Position numbers and translations under genes: made by a program
Notes under the pieces: model-generated
The model's input: the letters and a program-made list of their open reading frames with translations, nothing else
The model's database searches: none
Told to the model about the DNA's origin: nothing
DNA from: Nostoc calcicola FACHB-3891
Lineage (GTDB): Bacteria > Cyanobacteriota > Cyanobacteriia > Cyanobacteriales > Nostocaceae
Assembly: GCF_014697355.1 (NCBI RefSeq)
Contig: NZ_JACJRQ010000009.1
Location: 124,001-188,000, forward strand
Length of the DNA: 64,000 bases
Reading direction: 5' to 3'
Shown: piece by piece, positions 1 through 8,688 of the stretch
Numbering within the stretch: the stretch's first letter is position 1
How the letters are laid out: every line of letters starts with the position of its first letter

Positions 1-420
1 ACGTAATAGTAGACGGATCGGGTTCATAATATGACTAATGAACAACGCACAGCATTTGATCTGACCTATGTTGTTTATTCATGGTCTAATACTTAGTATA
101 TATGCTTAATAGTTCAACATTTAGTATTGAAAGTTTTGAAATCAACTACGGTGATTCCAGAAATTTTGGGTATGAGTCACACAAATTAAGGTGTTACTGA
201 GTCCCAAATTAGCTATCAGATTGCAGACATCTGATAGCAGGAGTTTCCTAAAGCTAGTGTCTTCTAACAATCATATTACTGCTGTAAAAGCGGTGTTAGA
301 ATTGTTTAAGTCATCCATCTAGTTGTGATTTGTAAGCATATTATCCCAGCGAGATACTCAATTGCAACTCATATGCAACTCATCATATACAGATCTTAGA
401 AATTAGGATAAACCTGTAAA

Positions 421-455
421 CAAAACCCCGACTTCTTTGAGAAGTCGGGGTTTTG
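421..455. terminator. Perfect 15-bp hairpin, bidirectional terminator-like
   Basis: Arms 421-435 and 441-455 are perfect reverse complements around a 5-base loop (436-440). The stem has a GC core (CCCCGACTTC) and outer A/T ends, so it gives a U-rich tail on either strand. It probably ends transcription from a gene left of the window, or insulates the lipid locus. No gene is visible within 400 bases on either side. Confidence 0.6.
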
Positions 456-543
456 TGGGTTTCAATTCTGACAATTGATATAGAATTACTATAGCAATCC
501 TAAGTTATTTTTAAGAAAATTTACCCCCCGCCTAACGCTTTTT

Positions 544-776
544 CCCCTTGGTCAGGCAGAGCTGTTTAATTCCCTAAATAGCTTTAAAAATCAAGGATTA
601 TAGCGATTAGAAATTGATTATTTTGTTACCAGCGTGCCGAGAAAACGAACAATTGTACTGTTGTTTAAGTGCTTAAAAATTCATCTCATCGTCAGCCTCA
701 CTTAGACTTTTTCTCACTAACCATCTTGACAAATCCTGTTTTAAATGGGATGAAACAGCCCTGCCTGACCAAGGGG
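544..776. repeat. MITE-like element with 24-bp terminal inverted repeats
   Basis: The left end (544-567, CCCCTTGGTCAGGCAG...) and right end (753-776) are reverse complements at 23 of 24 positions. The roughly 185-bp interior has no convincing ORF. This has the form of a non-autonomous transposable element. No second copy was found in this window, so mobility is inference. Confidence 0.5.
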
Positions 777-872
777 GGACTACAGGGGAATTATCACTAT
801 CTCAAATTCTCACGAATGATTTGGGACTGTTATATCAATCCCCAGACCCTTTTACATGAAAACTGCTGTTAC

Positions 873-1167
873 AGGATATTTGAAAAGTCATGATTGATGT
901 ATCAAATATTTTTTTACCCCTCCCTAACCCTCCCCGATATATTGGGGAGTCACTGCGTTGGACGGGTTCCCTGGCTTGAAGCAAGTGGCGTCAGGGAACC
1001 GGATTTTCTTGTTTCCCCCCAATATATCGGGGAGCAACTGCGTTGTGGAGGTTCCCGACGCTCGATGACTCGCTAACGCTGCGCTATCCGTTGTAGCAAG
1101 TGCCGTGGGACTAAGGGGGGTAACAACGCAATTAAAATCACAGTTAATCACTTTTCAAACAACCTCT
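873..1167. repeat. MITE-like element, TTTGAAAAGT family, copy 1
   Basis: The left end contains ATTTGAAAAGT (873-888) and the right end its complement ACTTTTCAAAC (1150-1167), about 15 of 18 positions matching. The same ends bound elements at 39498-39663 and 42594-42723. The interior has two oppositely oriented CCCCGATATATTGGGG-like palindromes (near 928 and 1019) and C-rich/G-rich edges. Confidence 0.5.
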
Positions 1168-1201
1168 TAGAGTTTGTTGCCTAATTTTATATTCTGCATT
1201 C

Positions 1202-3064
1202 TTATATCTTAGATTTTAGAGAAGCAAAATGTTTTCCACCTAGTTCAATTTGTCCGTGTTTACATCCATCTTGCAATCTTTGAACTAAATATTCTAAATC
1301 ATGAGCTATAAAATTTGCACCATGATCTGGTTCTATCAAACTAACTAAAGATATGTTGCTTGCTTGTTGATTAGCTAAGCTAGAAATACCTAGAAAATTG
1401 AATACTCCCGATTCATAAGTTCCACAAGGTACTGAAGGATTATCTACTCCAACGCAGTATTCATTTGGTTTAAACCAGTCGAATGCTGGATAGCCGTGGA
1501 AATGAACAATTGGCGCACCATTTTTGATTAATTCTGGTGTATATAAAGCAGCAGAAAGACTGATGGCAAGCATGACATAGATATCATAAGAAGGCTTCAT
1601 ATCTACTAACTCCGAACGAATAATTTTAGGTAGTTGGAGATATAGTTTTTCTTTCAAACCAATTCTGATAATATCGTCAGCAATACTCAAGTCTGTTTTA
1701 TTTGAGCCTGAGCGAGAACTTACAAGCCAAATATCCGGTATTTGTCTAAATACATATTCTTCTGCTTTTTTGATTCTAATATAACGTCTACCCTGATCAT
1801 TTTGACGAATTTCATTACTACTAAATCCCTTAACAGTTAATAGATTTTCCCACTCATTTTTTGTTATTTCTGGCTCTCCGAAATATTGTGGTGGTTCAGC
1901 GTAAGCAACAAAACCATAAGAAACGCCCGTCCTACCATTTATAATGATACTGACAATATCTCTATGGGATTTTCTTTTAATAACTTCATCCAGCTTAAAC
2001 CCAGGAGGGAATAAACCTGTTGATGCCAATTCTTGACCTAATGTAACTAATTTGGCGGCATAAATAGATTCTTGAGGATTATACTGCTCTATCTCAAATC
2101 GACTTAGTAAAAGTGGAGCAATCGGCACAAAAACTTTAGGGATTAGTGATTTTAAAACAAAATTACTAATCTCATTTCTTGTAAAAATAGAATCCGAAAG
2201 ATTCATATTTAATATGGAAATTTTATCAGATGATACTCCAATAACAATTTCTGAAAATGTTCTAATTAAAGTGTTTAAACCAATATTTATTTTTTGTTTA
2301 TATGGAATGACAGGATTGATAAAATCATGGTCTATGTTTGTAATGACAATTACTTGTGTTTTGCTAGGATTATCAACATACTTAGCTGCATAATCCTCAG
2401 CCCAACTGCTCAATCTAGCTATTTTTATCACAGGAAGTTTTCGCTCGCTTAAGATTAAGCTAGAATAAATTAGATAGACTAATTCTGCTATAATAATACC
2501 TATTTTTCTGATAAATGAAGGAGGTATTTCTACATCAATAATTGCATTGACTTCGGATTTAATCCCCTTAAATTTAAAATTTCTCTTTTTGTTAATTACC
2601 GGGAGTATAAGGTCATAATTAAATTCTGCGATCGCTTCCTCCCAAGATAATATTTTGACACCATAATCTCTCAGTTTCTCTTTTAGTTCTTGGCGAAAAA
2701 TGAGAATTTCTTGATTATTGTAACTACTAGATAAAGGTTTAAATGTAACTATTAGCTTTTGAGCCATAATTTTGGGATCAATAATTGGTGGCTTATACTC
2801 CACAGATGATTGCTCAGCAAATCCACCAATTAAACGACCAATGGTTTGCAGATTTAGCCCCTGACTTAAAGGGACAGTCTCTAAGTCTGTAGCTACATCT
2901 ATGTCGTGCAGAAATGCCACAATTTCTGCTTTGTAAGCAACTATTTTCTCCTGAATTTCTGGTGTGATTACTCCTTTTGGCGAGCGAATCTTTAATTTTT
3001 CGTTATCAACCCACAAATGAACACCCTGTTGTGTAAGGTTTTCCACAAGTTCTGATACGTTCAT
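1202..3064 (-). CDS. Unknown protein with N-terminal TubC-type docking domain
   Basis: This 620-aa protein is the last gene of the lipid/polyketide locus. Residues 1-53 (MNVSELVENLTQQG, then KLKIRSPKGVITPE, then a charged helix) have the form of the TubC N-terminal docking domain, which in hybrid NRPS/PKS systems grips the C-terminal tail of the upstream enzyme. The remaining 560 residues match no family I recognise. A central part is rich in Ile/Leu (IIIAELVYLIYSSLIL). The C-terminal part has the motifs VHFHGYPAFDW and a Cys pair (NEYCVGVDNPSVPCG). The ATG at 3064 follows an AGGAG ribosome site. A docking domain on a non-NRPS protein suggests it is recruited to a megasynthase or ACP in this locus; its chemistry is unknown. 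It could be a tailoring or release enzyme. Confidence 0.75.
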   Translation of the reverse strand: MNVSELVENLTQQGVHLWVDNEKLKIRSPKGVITPEIQEKIVAYKAEIVAFLHDIDVATDLETVPLSQGLNLQTIGRLIGGFAEQSSVEYKPPIIDPKIMAQKLIVTFKPLSSSYNNQEILIFRQELKEKLRDYGVKILSWEEAIAEFNYDLILPVINKKRNFKFKGIKSEVNAIIDVEIPPSFIRKIGIIIAELVYLIYSSLILSERKLPVIKIARLSSWAEDYAAKYVDNPSKTQVIVITNIDHDFINPVIPYKQKINIGLNTLIRTFSEIVIGVSSDKISILNMNLSDSIFTRNEISNFVLKSLIPKVFVPIAPLLLSRFEIEQYNPQESIYAAKLVTLGQELASTGLFPPGFKLDEVIKRKSHRDIVSIIINGRTGVSYGFVAYAEPPQYFGEPEITKNEWENLLTVKGFSSNEIRQNDQGRRYIRIKKAEEYVFRQIPDIWLVSSRSGSNKTDLSIADDIIRIGLKEKLYLQLPKIIRSELVDMKPSYDIYVMLAISLSAALYTPELIKNGAPIVHFHGYPAFDWFKPNEYCVGVDNPSVPCGTYESGVFNFLGISSLANQQASNISLVSLIEPDHGANFIAHDLEYLVQRLQDGCKHGQIELGGKHFASLKSKI

Positions 3065-3231
3065 AATTTCATCATCTCCTAATTGTTTGAAAATCGTGGT
3101 TTGTCAGCCTCTTAATAAGAGTTACAGTATTTGAATAAACATGCAAAATTCAGAATCAATCGTTTTGTCATCAGTCAGAAGTTATGAATTATTATTGGCT
3201 CATATTTTCATTGTTGAGTATTCAGTCTTTA

Positions 3232-4560
3232 CTATTTTCCAGAAGAATCACAATTTAAATTGCAAATCTCTAAAATATAGGACATAAAATTATTTACAAG
3301 TTCCTCCATAGTATTTTGACTAATTGAAGGTTGAGAAAATGCAACATTCAACAGCATTTTTCCATTAAATGTGGATACATGAATAGCAAAAATACCTGCA
3401 AAAAAACCATTAGAACTGATGAAACTGATTTCTTCGAGTTCAAAATTGCCGTAATTTTTGGGGATATTAATTTTGCCAACATTAGAAACAGATACTGTGG
3501 CGGCTATTTTTTTGGGGTAAATACAACAAATATCAATCAGATGCTTGGCGATTAAAATCATTCTAAAGAGATCGCCGTGATTTTTACTCGCTTCCAACTT
3601 ATACTTCACTTCTCTCGCTAATTCCCAGAAGGAACTGTTTGATTTGATGAGGTGAAATCCCATAATGGATGAGGCTAATACAGCCAGATGTTCATCACTA
3701 ATTTGAGGTTCTAAATGTCTTCTCAAATCAAGATATGATAGACAATTTAATCTTATATCTTTTTTATGATCTTTAGTGATTGTTCTAGCTACTGTCAACA
3801 TTAGTGCAGCACATAAAGCATTGTGTACTGTTGTATTTTCTTGCCTGCAACAATTTACAAACTTTTGGGTTAATTCTTGGTTAAGTTGTCTGTGGATAAT
3901 ATTGGAACTACGCTTTGCAATAGATACATACTTTTCAAAGCCTAATGTTTTTGGTCGATTCCAGATTTCTTGTAACCCAAGCTGCAACAAAAAAATCGTG
4001 CTGTTTATCTTACCTCTGAACCCCTTAGTCCATTGAGGCATTAGTTGTTCGATGGGTGGAAGCGGAGTTAAGCTACTAACTGAATTAATTGGTTCGCCCG
4101 ACACAATTTTTTGGCAAAAAGTTAAAATTTCTGAGTGAAGTCGGATTGATGATAAACCATCTGCGATCGCATGGTGTATTGTTGTAATTAAATAGTTTAT
4201 ATCCTCATCACCTATAAGATGAACAAGTACTACTCGTAGCAAGCTTTTACTACTATCAATGCTATTATTCATCTCTTTATAAACAACTTCTTGCCACCGA
4301 TCATTATCGAACACTTTGACAAGGTGTAGAGGAATATTTGCTATTTCTTTAGTTTGAAAGCTGAGACTATTTTTATAATGCACAATTCGGGAGTTCAGAC
4401 GAGGATGGCGACACTGAATCATATCTAAAGCCTGTCTCATAGTTTCTTCATCGATACAGCCATTGATACGACTAATAGTGACTATGTTCCAGGTTTTAGC
4501 ACGGCTATTTAAAATTTCCATAGCCTGTTCAAGGCGTCCCAGCTTTCTGTTATAAATCAT
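3232..4560 (-). CDS. Condensation/PapA-type acyltransferase
   Basis: This 442-aa stand-alone protein carries HHAIADG at residues 129-135, the HHxxxDG catalytic motif of the NRPS condensation/PapA5/alcohol acetyltransferase superfamily, in which the second His activates the acceptor hydroxyl or amine. The length equals one complete two-lobed condensation fold. There is no carrier protein or adenylation domain in the chain. It lies 39 bases downstream of a free ACP gene, so it plausibly moves an acyl group from that ACP, or from the ACP of the large synthase, onto an alcohol or amine and so releases the product. No thioesterase is seen in the locus, which fits that role. Donor and acceptor cannot be read from the sequence. 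Confidence 0.8.
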   Translation of the reverse strand: MIYNRKLGRLEQAMEILNSRAKTWNIVTISRINGCIDEETMRQALDMIQCRHPRLNSRIVHYKNSLSFQTKEIANIPLHLVKVFDNDRWQEVVYKEMNNSIDSSKSLLRVVLVHLIGDEDINYLITTIHHAIADGLSSIRLHSEILTFCQKIVSGEPINSVSSLTPLPPIEQLMPQWTKGFRGKINSTIFLLQLGLQEIWNRPKTLGFEKYVSIAKRSSNIIHRQLNQELTQKFVNCCRQENTTVHNALCAALMLTVARTITKDHKKDIRLNCLSYLDLRRHLEPQISDEHLAVLASSIMGFHLIKSNSSFWELAREVKYKLEASKNHGDLFRMILIAKHLIDICCIYPKKIAATVSVSNVGKINIPKNYGNFELEEISFISSNGFFAGIFAIHVSTFNGKMLLNVAFSQPSISQNTMEELVNNFMSYILEICNLNCDSSGK

Positions 4561-4598
4561 TTTTATTTTTGATGTCTGTTCAAGAACAGCTTTGACGT

Positions 4599-4904
4599 TT
4601 AAATCTCAAAAATTTCTGACTGTGAAGCTTTAGATTCTTCAGCTAAGCGCACAGACAACGTTTCAATAGTGGGGTAATGCCACAATAAAATTGGGGACAG
4701 TTCAAAACCAAACAACTTCTCTGCTTTGCTCACAAGAAACATTGCCTGTGCTGACTCTAAACCGTAACTATCTAAAGGCTGTCGTACATCTATATCTTTG
4801 GGTTCAACTCCTAGCTGCTCTGCAATATGAGAGACTAACCAAGCTTGAATTTCTTCTGCACTATAAGACTGCTTTTTAGTTGCTTCAGGAATAGACTGGC
4901 TCAT
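4599..4904 (-). CDS. Free-standing acyl carrier protein
   Basis: This 101-aa protein has the carrier-protein helix-II motif [11 protein letters not shown]. The Ser in LES (about residue 51) is the expected phosphopantetheine site, followed by the usual [19 protein letters not shown] helix III-IV pattern. I chose the ATG at 4904, which has AAAGGTG about 7 bases upstream, over a GTG two codons earlier. It sits between the ferredoxin and condensation-type genes and would hold a thioester-bound intermediate for oxidation, docking or acyl transfer. It resembles PKS/NRPS-type ACPs more than the housekeeping fatty acid AcpP. The phosphopantetheinyl transferase must be elsewhere in the genome. Confidence 0.85.
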   Translation of the reverse strand: MSQSIPEATKKQSYSAEEIQAWLVSHIAEQLGVEPKDIDVRQPLDSYGLESAQAMFLVSKAEKLFGFELSPILLWHYPTIETLSVRLAEESKASQSEIFEI

Positions 4905-5072
4905 TTTCACACCTTTAAATTTATTAGAAAATAGATTTAGTTTTCGCTACTTTCTCGTCTTTCTGTCTCTGTAGGTTGGGCACTATCTAGCGATGTTAAA
5001 AAACTCAATTTTTATGTTTCTAGCAGTGTCCAAATTACATTTATTTGTATCGGGCTATGTGAGAACTATCAA

Positions 5073-5360
5073 TTAATTAGCTACCTTAATCCGAATATCA
5101 CCTTCCACTATGCATTGACAAGCTAGGCGAATATTGGAATTATCTGGAGCCAACACATCAAGTAAAATCTGTTCTTCATCCATGACAGGAGCTAAATTTT
5201 CTATCCCACTTACAACTTCTATGAGACAGGTTCCACAAGCAACACTACGACAACCAAAAAAAATTGAACTAGGATGATTGTCACAAATTGTAGTTAAACG
5301 TTGGTTTGCTTCGACTTGAACTGTTTTATCATCATCTTCAAAATGAATAGACACTATCAT
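5073..5360 (-). CDS. Plant-type [2Fe-2S] ferredoxin
   Basis: This is a 95-aa ferredoxin of the beta-grasp type. The cluster ligands are Cys37, Cys42 and Cys45 (C-x4-C-x2-C in GCRSVACGTC) and Cys81 or Cys83 near the end (RLACQC). I chose the ATG at 5360; the longer frame to 5396 would need a TTG start. It lies just downstream of the AurF-like di-iron oxygenase gene. Such enzymes need two electrons per turnover, so this is probably the dedicated electron donor, reduced by a general ferredoxin reductase or photosystem I. The match FxGCRxxxCGTC with the downstream VxxGIENL is more like the ferredoxins paired with oxygenases than like photosynthetic PetF. Confidence 0.85.
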   Translation of the reverse strand: MIVSIHFEDDDKTVQVEANQRLTTICDNHPSSIFFGCRSVACGTCLIEVVSGIENLAPVMDEEQILLDVLAPDNSNIRLACQCIVEGDIRIKVAN

Positions 5361-5534
5361 TTCTAGATTCACCCCGAACTGAAAAAAAGTTAACAACTAT
5401 AGCTAATATTCCAAGGGTTTACCAGTAAAAAATCAGAATTCAGAAATTTTCAGTAATCTAGTATTATTGGATATTCATTCATCAAATATTATTTTGATGC
5501 TTCCATAATTCTAACTTCTGAATTCTGACAGCTA

Positions 5535-6833
5535 TTAGGCAACTTCAACAAGCTTTTGAATTTCTTTAATTGCCAGAGCATCTTTATAACGCTCATAGCG
5601 ATTACCCAATTTAGTTGTATTTAACTCTAATCCCAGTTCTTTTATCAAACGTTCTAGTTGCTGAGATTTATATTGCCAACTCTTTTGTTCGATATAACCA
5701 ATTATATTTCGCCACTTTGAACTTACCTGTCTCCAAGAATGAACTAGTTGATTTATATCTACTTGCTTATCAGCTAATTCAGGATGATGCAGAGACATAC
5801 GTAGTGAATTCAGCCCAATTCTAGTATCAGTTAATAGCATTCCTTGGGCGGTGAGATCTAACTTCTCCAAATAAGTAGTGAAACTAGCGCTAATGTAGTC
5901 TTCCACAATTATCTGTAGGAAATGTTTAACGAAATCTTGAGCTTCTGGAGGAGCTGCTTTATACAGTTCTACTCCTAACTCAAAAGACGTTGTGTAGTGA
6001 CGTGCTTCATCTGTTAAATGACCCTGATTCAATTCAAAAGCTAGTGGTTCATAATCAAAATTCTCCGGAGAATCAAATAGAAATGCTTCGCTTTTTTTAA
6101 GCTCTATATTAGCCATGTACCGATACAGTAAAGCCAAACTACCCAAGCCACTTTCTTGAACTTTTTCGGCGGGTAGCATTCTCATAGCGTCCCCAATCAT
6201 AAACCGTAAAGTTCGATATGTGGAATTTTGATCTTGCTGCTGTGTCTCTTCCACTATGTTTTTGAAAAAGCTTTTCCCCTTCTGGAGATGAGACAGAATT
6301 GTATTCAGGTTTTCATCAAAACTAAAACGGGTATCGAATTTTTCAAAATCTGACTGGGTTACTGCACCAACAGTTCCATAGAAAAAGCTAGGTTCATCAA
6401 AGGAGCTTTGAATTCCTATTTCTCGGCAGACCATACTATATACAGTTCTAAAAGACCAAATATGATCCATTTCTTCATTAGTTTCCTGATGAAGAATCAT
6501 AAATTCGTCTGAGTAGGGAGCAAAAACTTTTTCAGCAATGCTCATATTAGATATCAAAGACTGATATTCGCTATTGGCAACATACTTATAAAAGTTAGCA
6601 AAGAATGTTGCAGATAAAATTGACATTTGACGAGCATTGAAGGACAGCAAATACTCACAAATTGGTACGGGTAACGGAAGCATTCCAGGATGAGAGTAGA
6701 GCTTTTCTCCTTTAATCCCCTGTTTGCTCATAGCTATAGCAACAGGCTTTAATTCTAAGGAATGAGTATGTGCTTGTTCAAAAAGCTTGTTTTGAATCTT
6801 AGGGATTCTGCTATCAATTTGGACAGTATTCAT
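5535..6833 (-). CDS. AurF-like di-iron oxygenase
   Basis: This 432-aa, all-helical protein carries two di-iron ligand motifs: EEMDH (Glu121-x2-His124) and H-x3-E-x2-H (His272, Glu276, His279 in GHLTDEARHY). The second is the signature of the p-aminobenzoate N-oxygenase AurF/CmlI family, which oxidises arylamines to nitro groups with O2. Related members do other oxidations, so hydroxylation or desaturation of an ACP-bound chain is also possible. The length is somewhat above AurF (about 336 aa), with extra N- and C-terminal parts. AGGAG precedes the ATG. It lies 14 bases downstream of the pfaD-like gene and upstream of a ferredoxin, which implies co-expression with its electron donor. No amine-forming enzyme is present in the locus, so the substrate is open. 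Confidence 0.75.
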   Translation of the reverse strand: MNTVQIDSRIPKIQNKLFEQAHTHSLELKPVAIAMSKQGIKGEKLYSHPGMLPLPVPICEYLLSFNARQMSILSATFFANFYKYVANSEYQSLISNMSIAEKVFAPYSDEFMILHQETNEEMDHIWSFRTVYSMVCREIGIQSSFDEPSFFYGTVGAVTQSDFEKFDTRFSFDENLNTILSHLQKGKSFFKNIVEETQQQDQNSTYRTLRFMIGDAMRMLPAEKVQESGLGSLALLYRYMANIELKKSEAFLFDSPENFDYEPLAFELNQGHLTDEARHYTTSFELGVELYKAAPPEAQDFVKHFLQIIVEDYISASFTTYLEKLDLTAQGMLLTDTRIGLNSLRMSLHHPELADKQVDINQLVHSWRQVSSKWRNIIGYIEQKSWQYKSQQLERLIKELGLELNTTKLGNRYERYKDALAIKEIQKLVEVA

Positions 6834-6847
6834 GTGATTTTTCTCCT

Positions 6848-8506
6848 TTATTGAAAATTAACTGGGCGATATTCGGTATAGGAAGCTGGCATTTGTAAAC
6901 CCTGGATTTTCAAATTTTGAATCCGGTATAAAAATGCCGCTCCAGTCATAATGTGGTTAGCAACATCAACTACATGGCGATTTTTTGAATCAGATAAATA
7001 AGAACCTTTAACCCAGTCATTGAAGCTACCCATAGCTGGACCACACCAGATTTGATAATCCATTTCTCTTCCTTTTTCACCAAAGTTAGACCAACGAGAT
7101 GATAATCCTAGATACCAGCGGAAAATTAGAGCCATTTTCAATTTTGGATTGTTAACAGCCTTGGTTAATTTATCAGGATTACGTTGAGACAAATAATTAA
7201 CTGTTTCTTCCCAAACTGCTTCTAAGCTTTTTCTCAAAACTTGTTTTTCTAATTTGTCTCTTTCTGCTAATGGAATATCTTCAATTGAGTCATAATTTTT
7301 GTATAGTTCAAACAATTTTTGCGCTCGTAAAGGGAAGAGAGTTCCTCTTTTGAGAACTTGGAGTTTTACCCCCATTTCAAACATATCTGCTGCTGGAGCC
7401 ATCATCACATCAGCCATCTCGGCTTGAGCCAGCAAATGTTTAGTATGTTCAGAAGTTCCAGCTTCAATACAAGACTGATTAATTGAGCCAGTCACAACAT
7501 AAGCAGCTCCCATCATAAAAGCAGCTAAGGCTGATTGTGGTGTAGCAATTCCTCCTGCTACTCCAACTCTAACTGGTTTTTCATAAGAATATTTCTTTTG
7601 AATTTCATCTCTCAATTCCAAGATAGAAGGTAACAAACAAACCAGAGGACGATTATCTGTATGACCACCAGAATCGGCTTCTACGGTAATATCATCAGCT
7701 ACAGGAATTTTTTCAGCTAGACTTGCTTGTAATTCACTGATTAGACCTTGTTCAACTAATTGTTTTAAAATTTTTGTGGGAGCCGATTGAAGAAATTTAA
7801 TTGCAACTTCTCGGCGAGAAATTTTGGCAATGATTTTATTTTTGATTTCGATTTGATTAGCTGCATTTAAACTAAGTCCAGCAGCTCGGTAATAGATGAT
7901 GTTATCAGTCAAATCTAAGAAGGCAGAAGCTTCTATTGTTCTTACCTGATATTTAAGATATAAATCAACTACACCACGTTCAATTGCGGGTTCGCTGGGA
8001 CTGTGGAGTAAGTTAAAAGCATAAGGCCCTTGGGGTAAAGCTTTTTGAATACAGTTAATGGCTGCTTCGACGCGAGCAGGAGACAAGCCACCAGCCCCAA
8101 ATGAACTTAATATTCTTTCTTTTCCAAGAGCAATTACCAGTTCTTCGGAAGCAATACCTTGAGCCATTGCTCCCGTAGCATAAGCATATTTTACACCATG
8201 CAATTTGAGAAAATTTGGATCGCCTAACTGTTGAATTGATATTGGCGGAACAGCTATTATGATTTCTGCTTGTTCGGTTTTTTCTTGGTTGGAAGGATAT
8301 AAATAACCTTCGTTAGTTGCGCCAATTTTTCCTTCGACTCTAATAATATAACAAGGTTTATCTAAATTTAGCAACTTAGATTTTATGCCTGTTTCGTTAA
8401 AGGATACAGAATCTAAAACACCTTGCCAAATTTGATTGTGATGGTAATTATCTGAAAATATCAGGTAATTACTGCTTTTATTTAGTATATTGTTTGTGCC
8501 AATCAT
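6848..8506 (-). CDS. pfaD: PfaD-family trans-acting enoyl reductase
   Basis: This 552-aa FMN-dependent TIM-barrel protein belongs to the nitropropane-dioxygenase-like PfaD family, which reduces the enoyl-ACP intermediates of PUFA and related secondary-lipid synthases in trans. Typical PfaD stretches are visible: FGAGGLSPARVEAAI, the glycine-rich GVAGGIATPQSALAAFMMGAAYVVTGS and the conserved QSCIEAGTSEHTK, followed by APAADMFEMGVKLQVLKRGT. Its length is normal. It follows the two synthase genes and is nearly contiguous (14 bases) with the AurF-like gene. With the KR and DH of the large synthase it would complete the reductive cycle. The gene symbol is given by family and does not imply a PUFA product. 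Confidence 0.92.
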   Translation of the reverse strand: MIGTNNILNKSSNYLIFSDNYHHNQIWQGVLDSVSFNETGIKSKLLNLDKPCYIIRVEGKIGATNEGYLYPSNQEKTEQAEIIIAVPPISIQQLGDPNFLKLHGVKYAYATGAMAQGIASEELVIALGKERILSSFGAGGLSPARVEAAINCIQKALPQGPYAFNLLHSPSEPAIERGVVDLYLKYQVRTIEASAFLDLTDNIIYYRAAGLSLNAANQIEIKNKIIAKISRREVAIKFLQSAPTKILKQLVEQGLISELQASLAEKIPVADDITVEADSGGHTDNRPLVCLLPSILELRDEIQKKYSYEKPVRVGVAGGIATPQSALAAFMMGAAYVVTGSINQSCIEAGTSEHTKHLLAQAEMADVMMAPAADMFEMGVKLQVLKRGTLFPLRAQKLFELYKNYDSIEDIPLAERDKLEKQVLRKSLEAVWEETVNYLSQRNPDKLTKAVNNPKLKMALIFRWYLGLSSRWSNFGEKGREMDYQIWCGPAMGSFNDWVKGSYLSDSKNRHVVDVANHIMTGAAFLYRIQNLKIQGLQMPASYTEYRPVNFQ

Positions 8507-8551
8507 GTTTTTAGCCCTCTGGTTAGATGATGTAGCTGAATAATGAAAATT

Positions 8552-8684
8552 TCACGCTCCAGGCGCAGAGAGAAAGATTGAGTTTTTTAACTTTTAGGAG
8601 TTGTGAATCATTCATACAGCAGAATACAGAATTCAGGACTCAGAATTAGAATAATCTCTTTTTTCCTCTGCGTCTGGGGCGTGA
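8552..8684. repeat. Short inverted-repeat element between PKS gene and pfaD
   Basis: TCACGCTCCAGGCGCAGAG (8552-8570) is mirrored by CTCTGCGTCTGGGGCGTGA (8666-8684), 17 of 19 positions complementary. The interior has an AGAATTC-type tandem repeat. It fills most of the 182-base gap between pfaD and the upstream synthase gene and ends 5 bases past that gene's stop. As RNA it could form a large stem inside the operon transcript. Confidence 0.45.
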
Positions 8685-8688
8685 TATA

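Larger units (their letters stand above)
1..1201. other. Non-coding stretch with hairpin and two inverted-repeat elements
   Basis: I see no convincing gene here. The open frames at 669-893 and 894-1076 lie inside repeat elements, have no recognisable product and no good ribosome site. The stretch holds the 421-455 hairpin and the inverted-repeat elements at 544-776 and 873-1167. The first 400 bases are AT-rich with nothing recognisable. Confidence 0.6.

Noticed and set aside
669..1076. Two open frames of 74 and 60 aa
   Set aside because: They lie across inverted-repeat elements, have no recognisable product, no good ribosome site, and composition set by the repeats.
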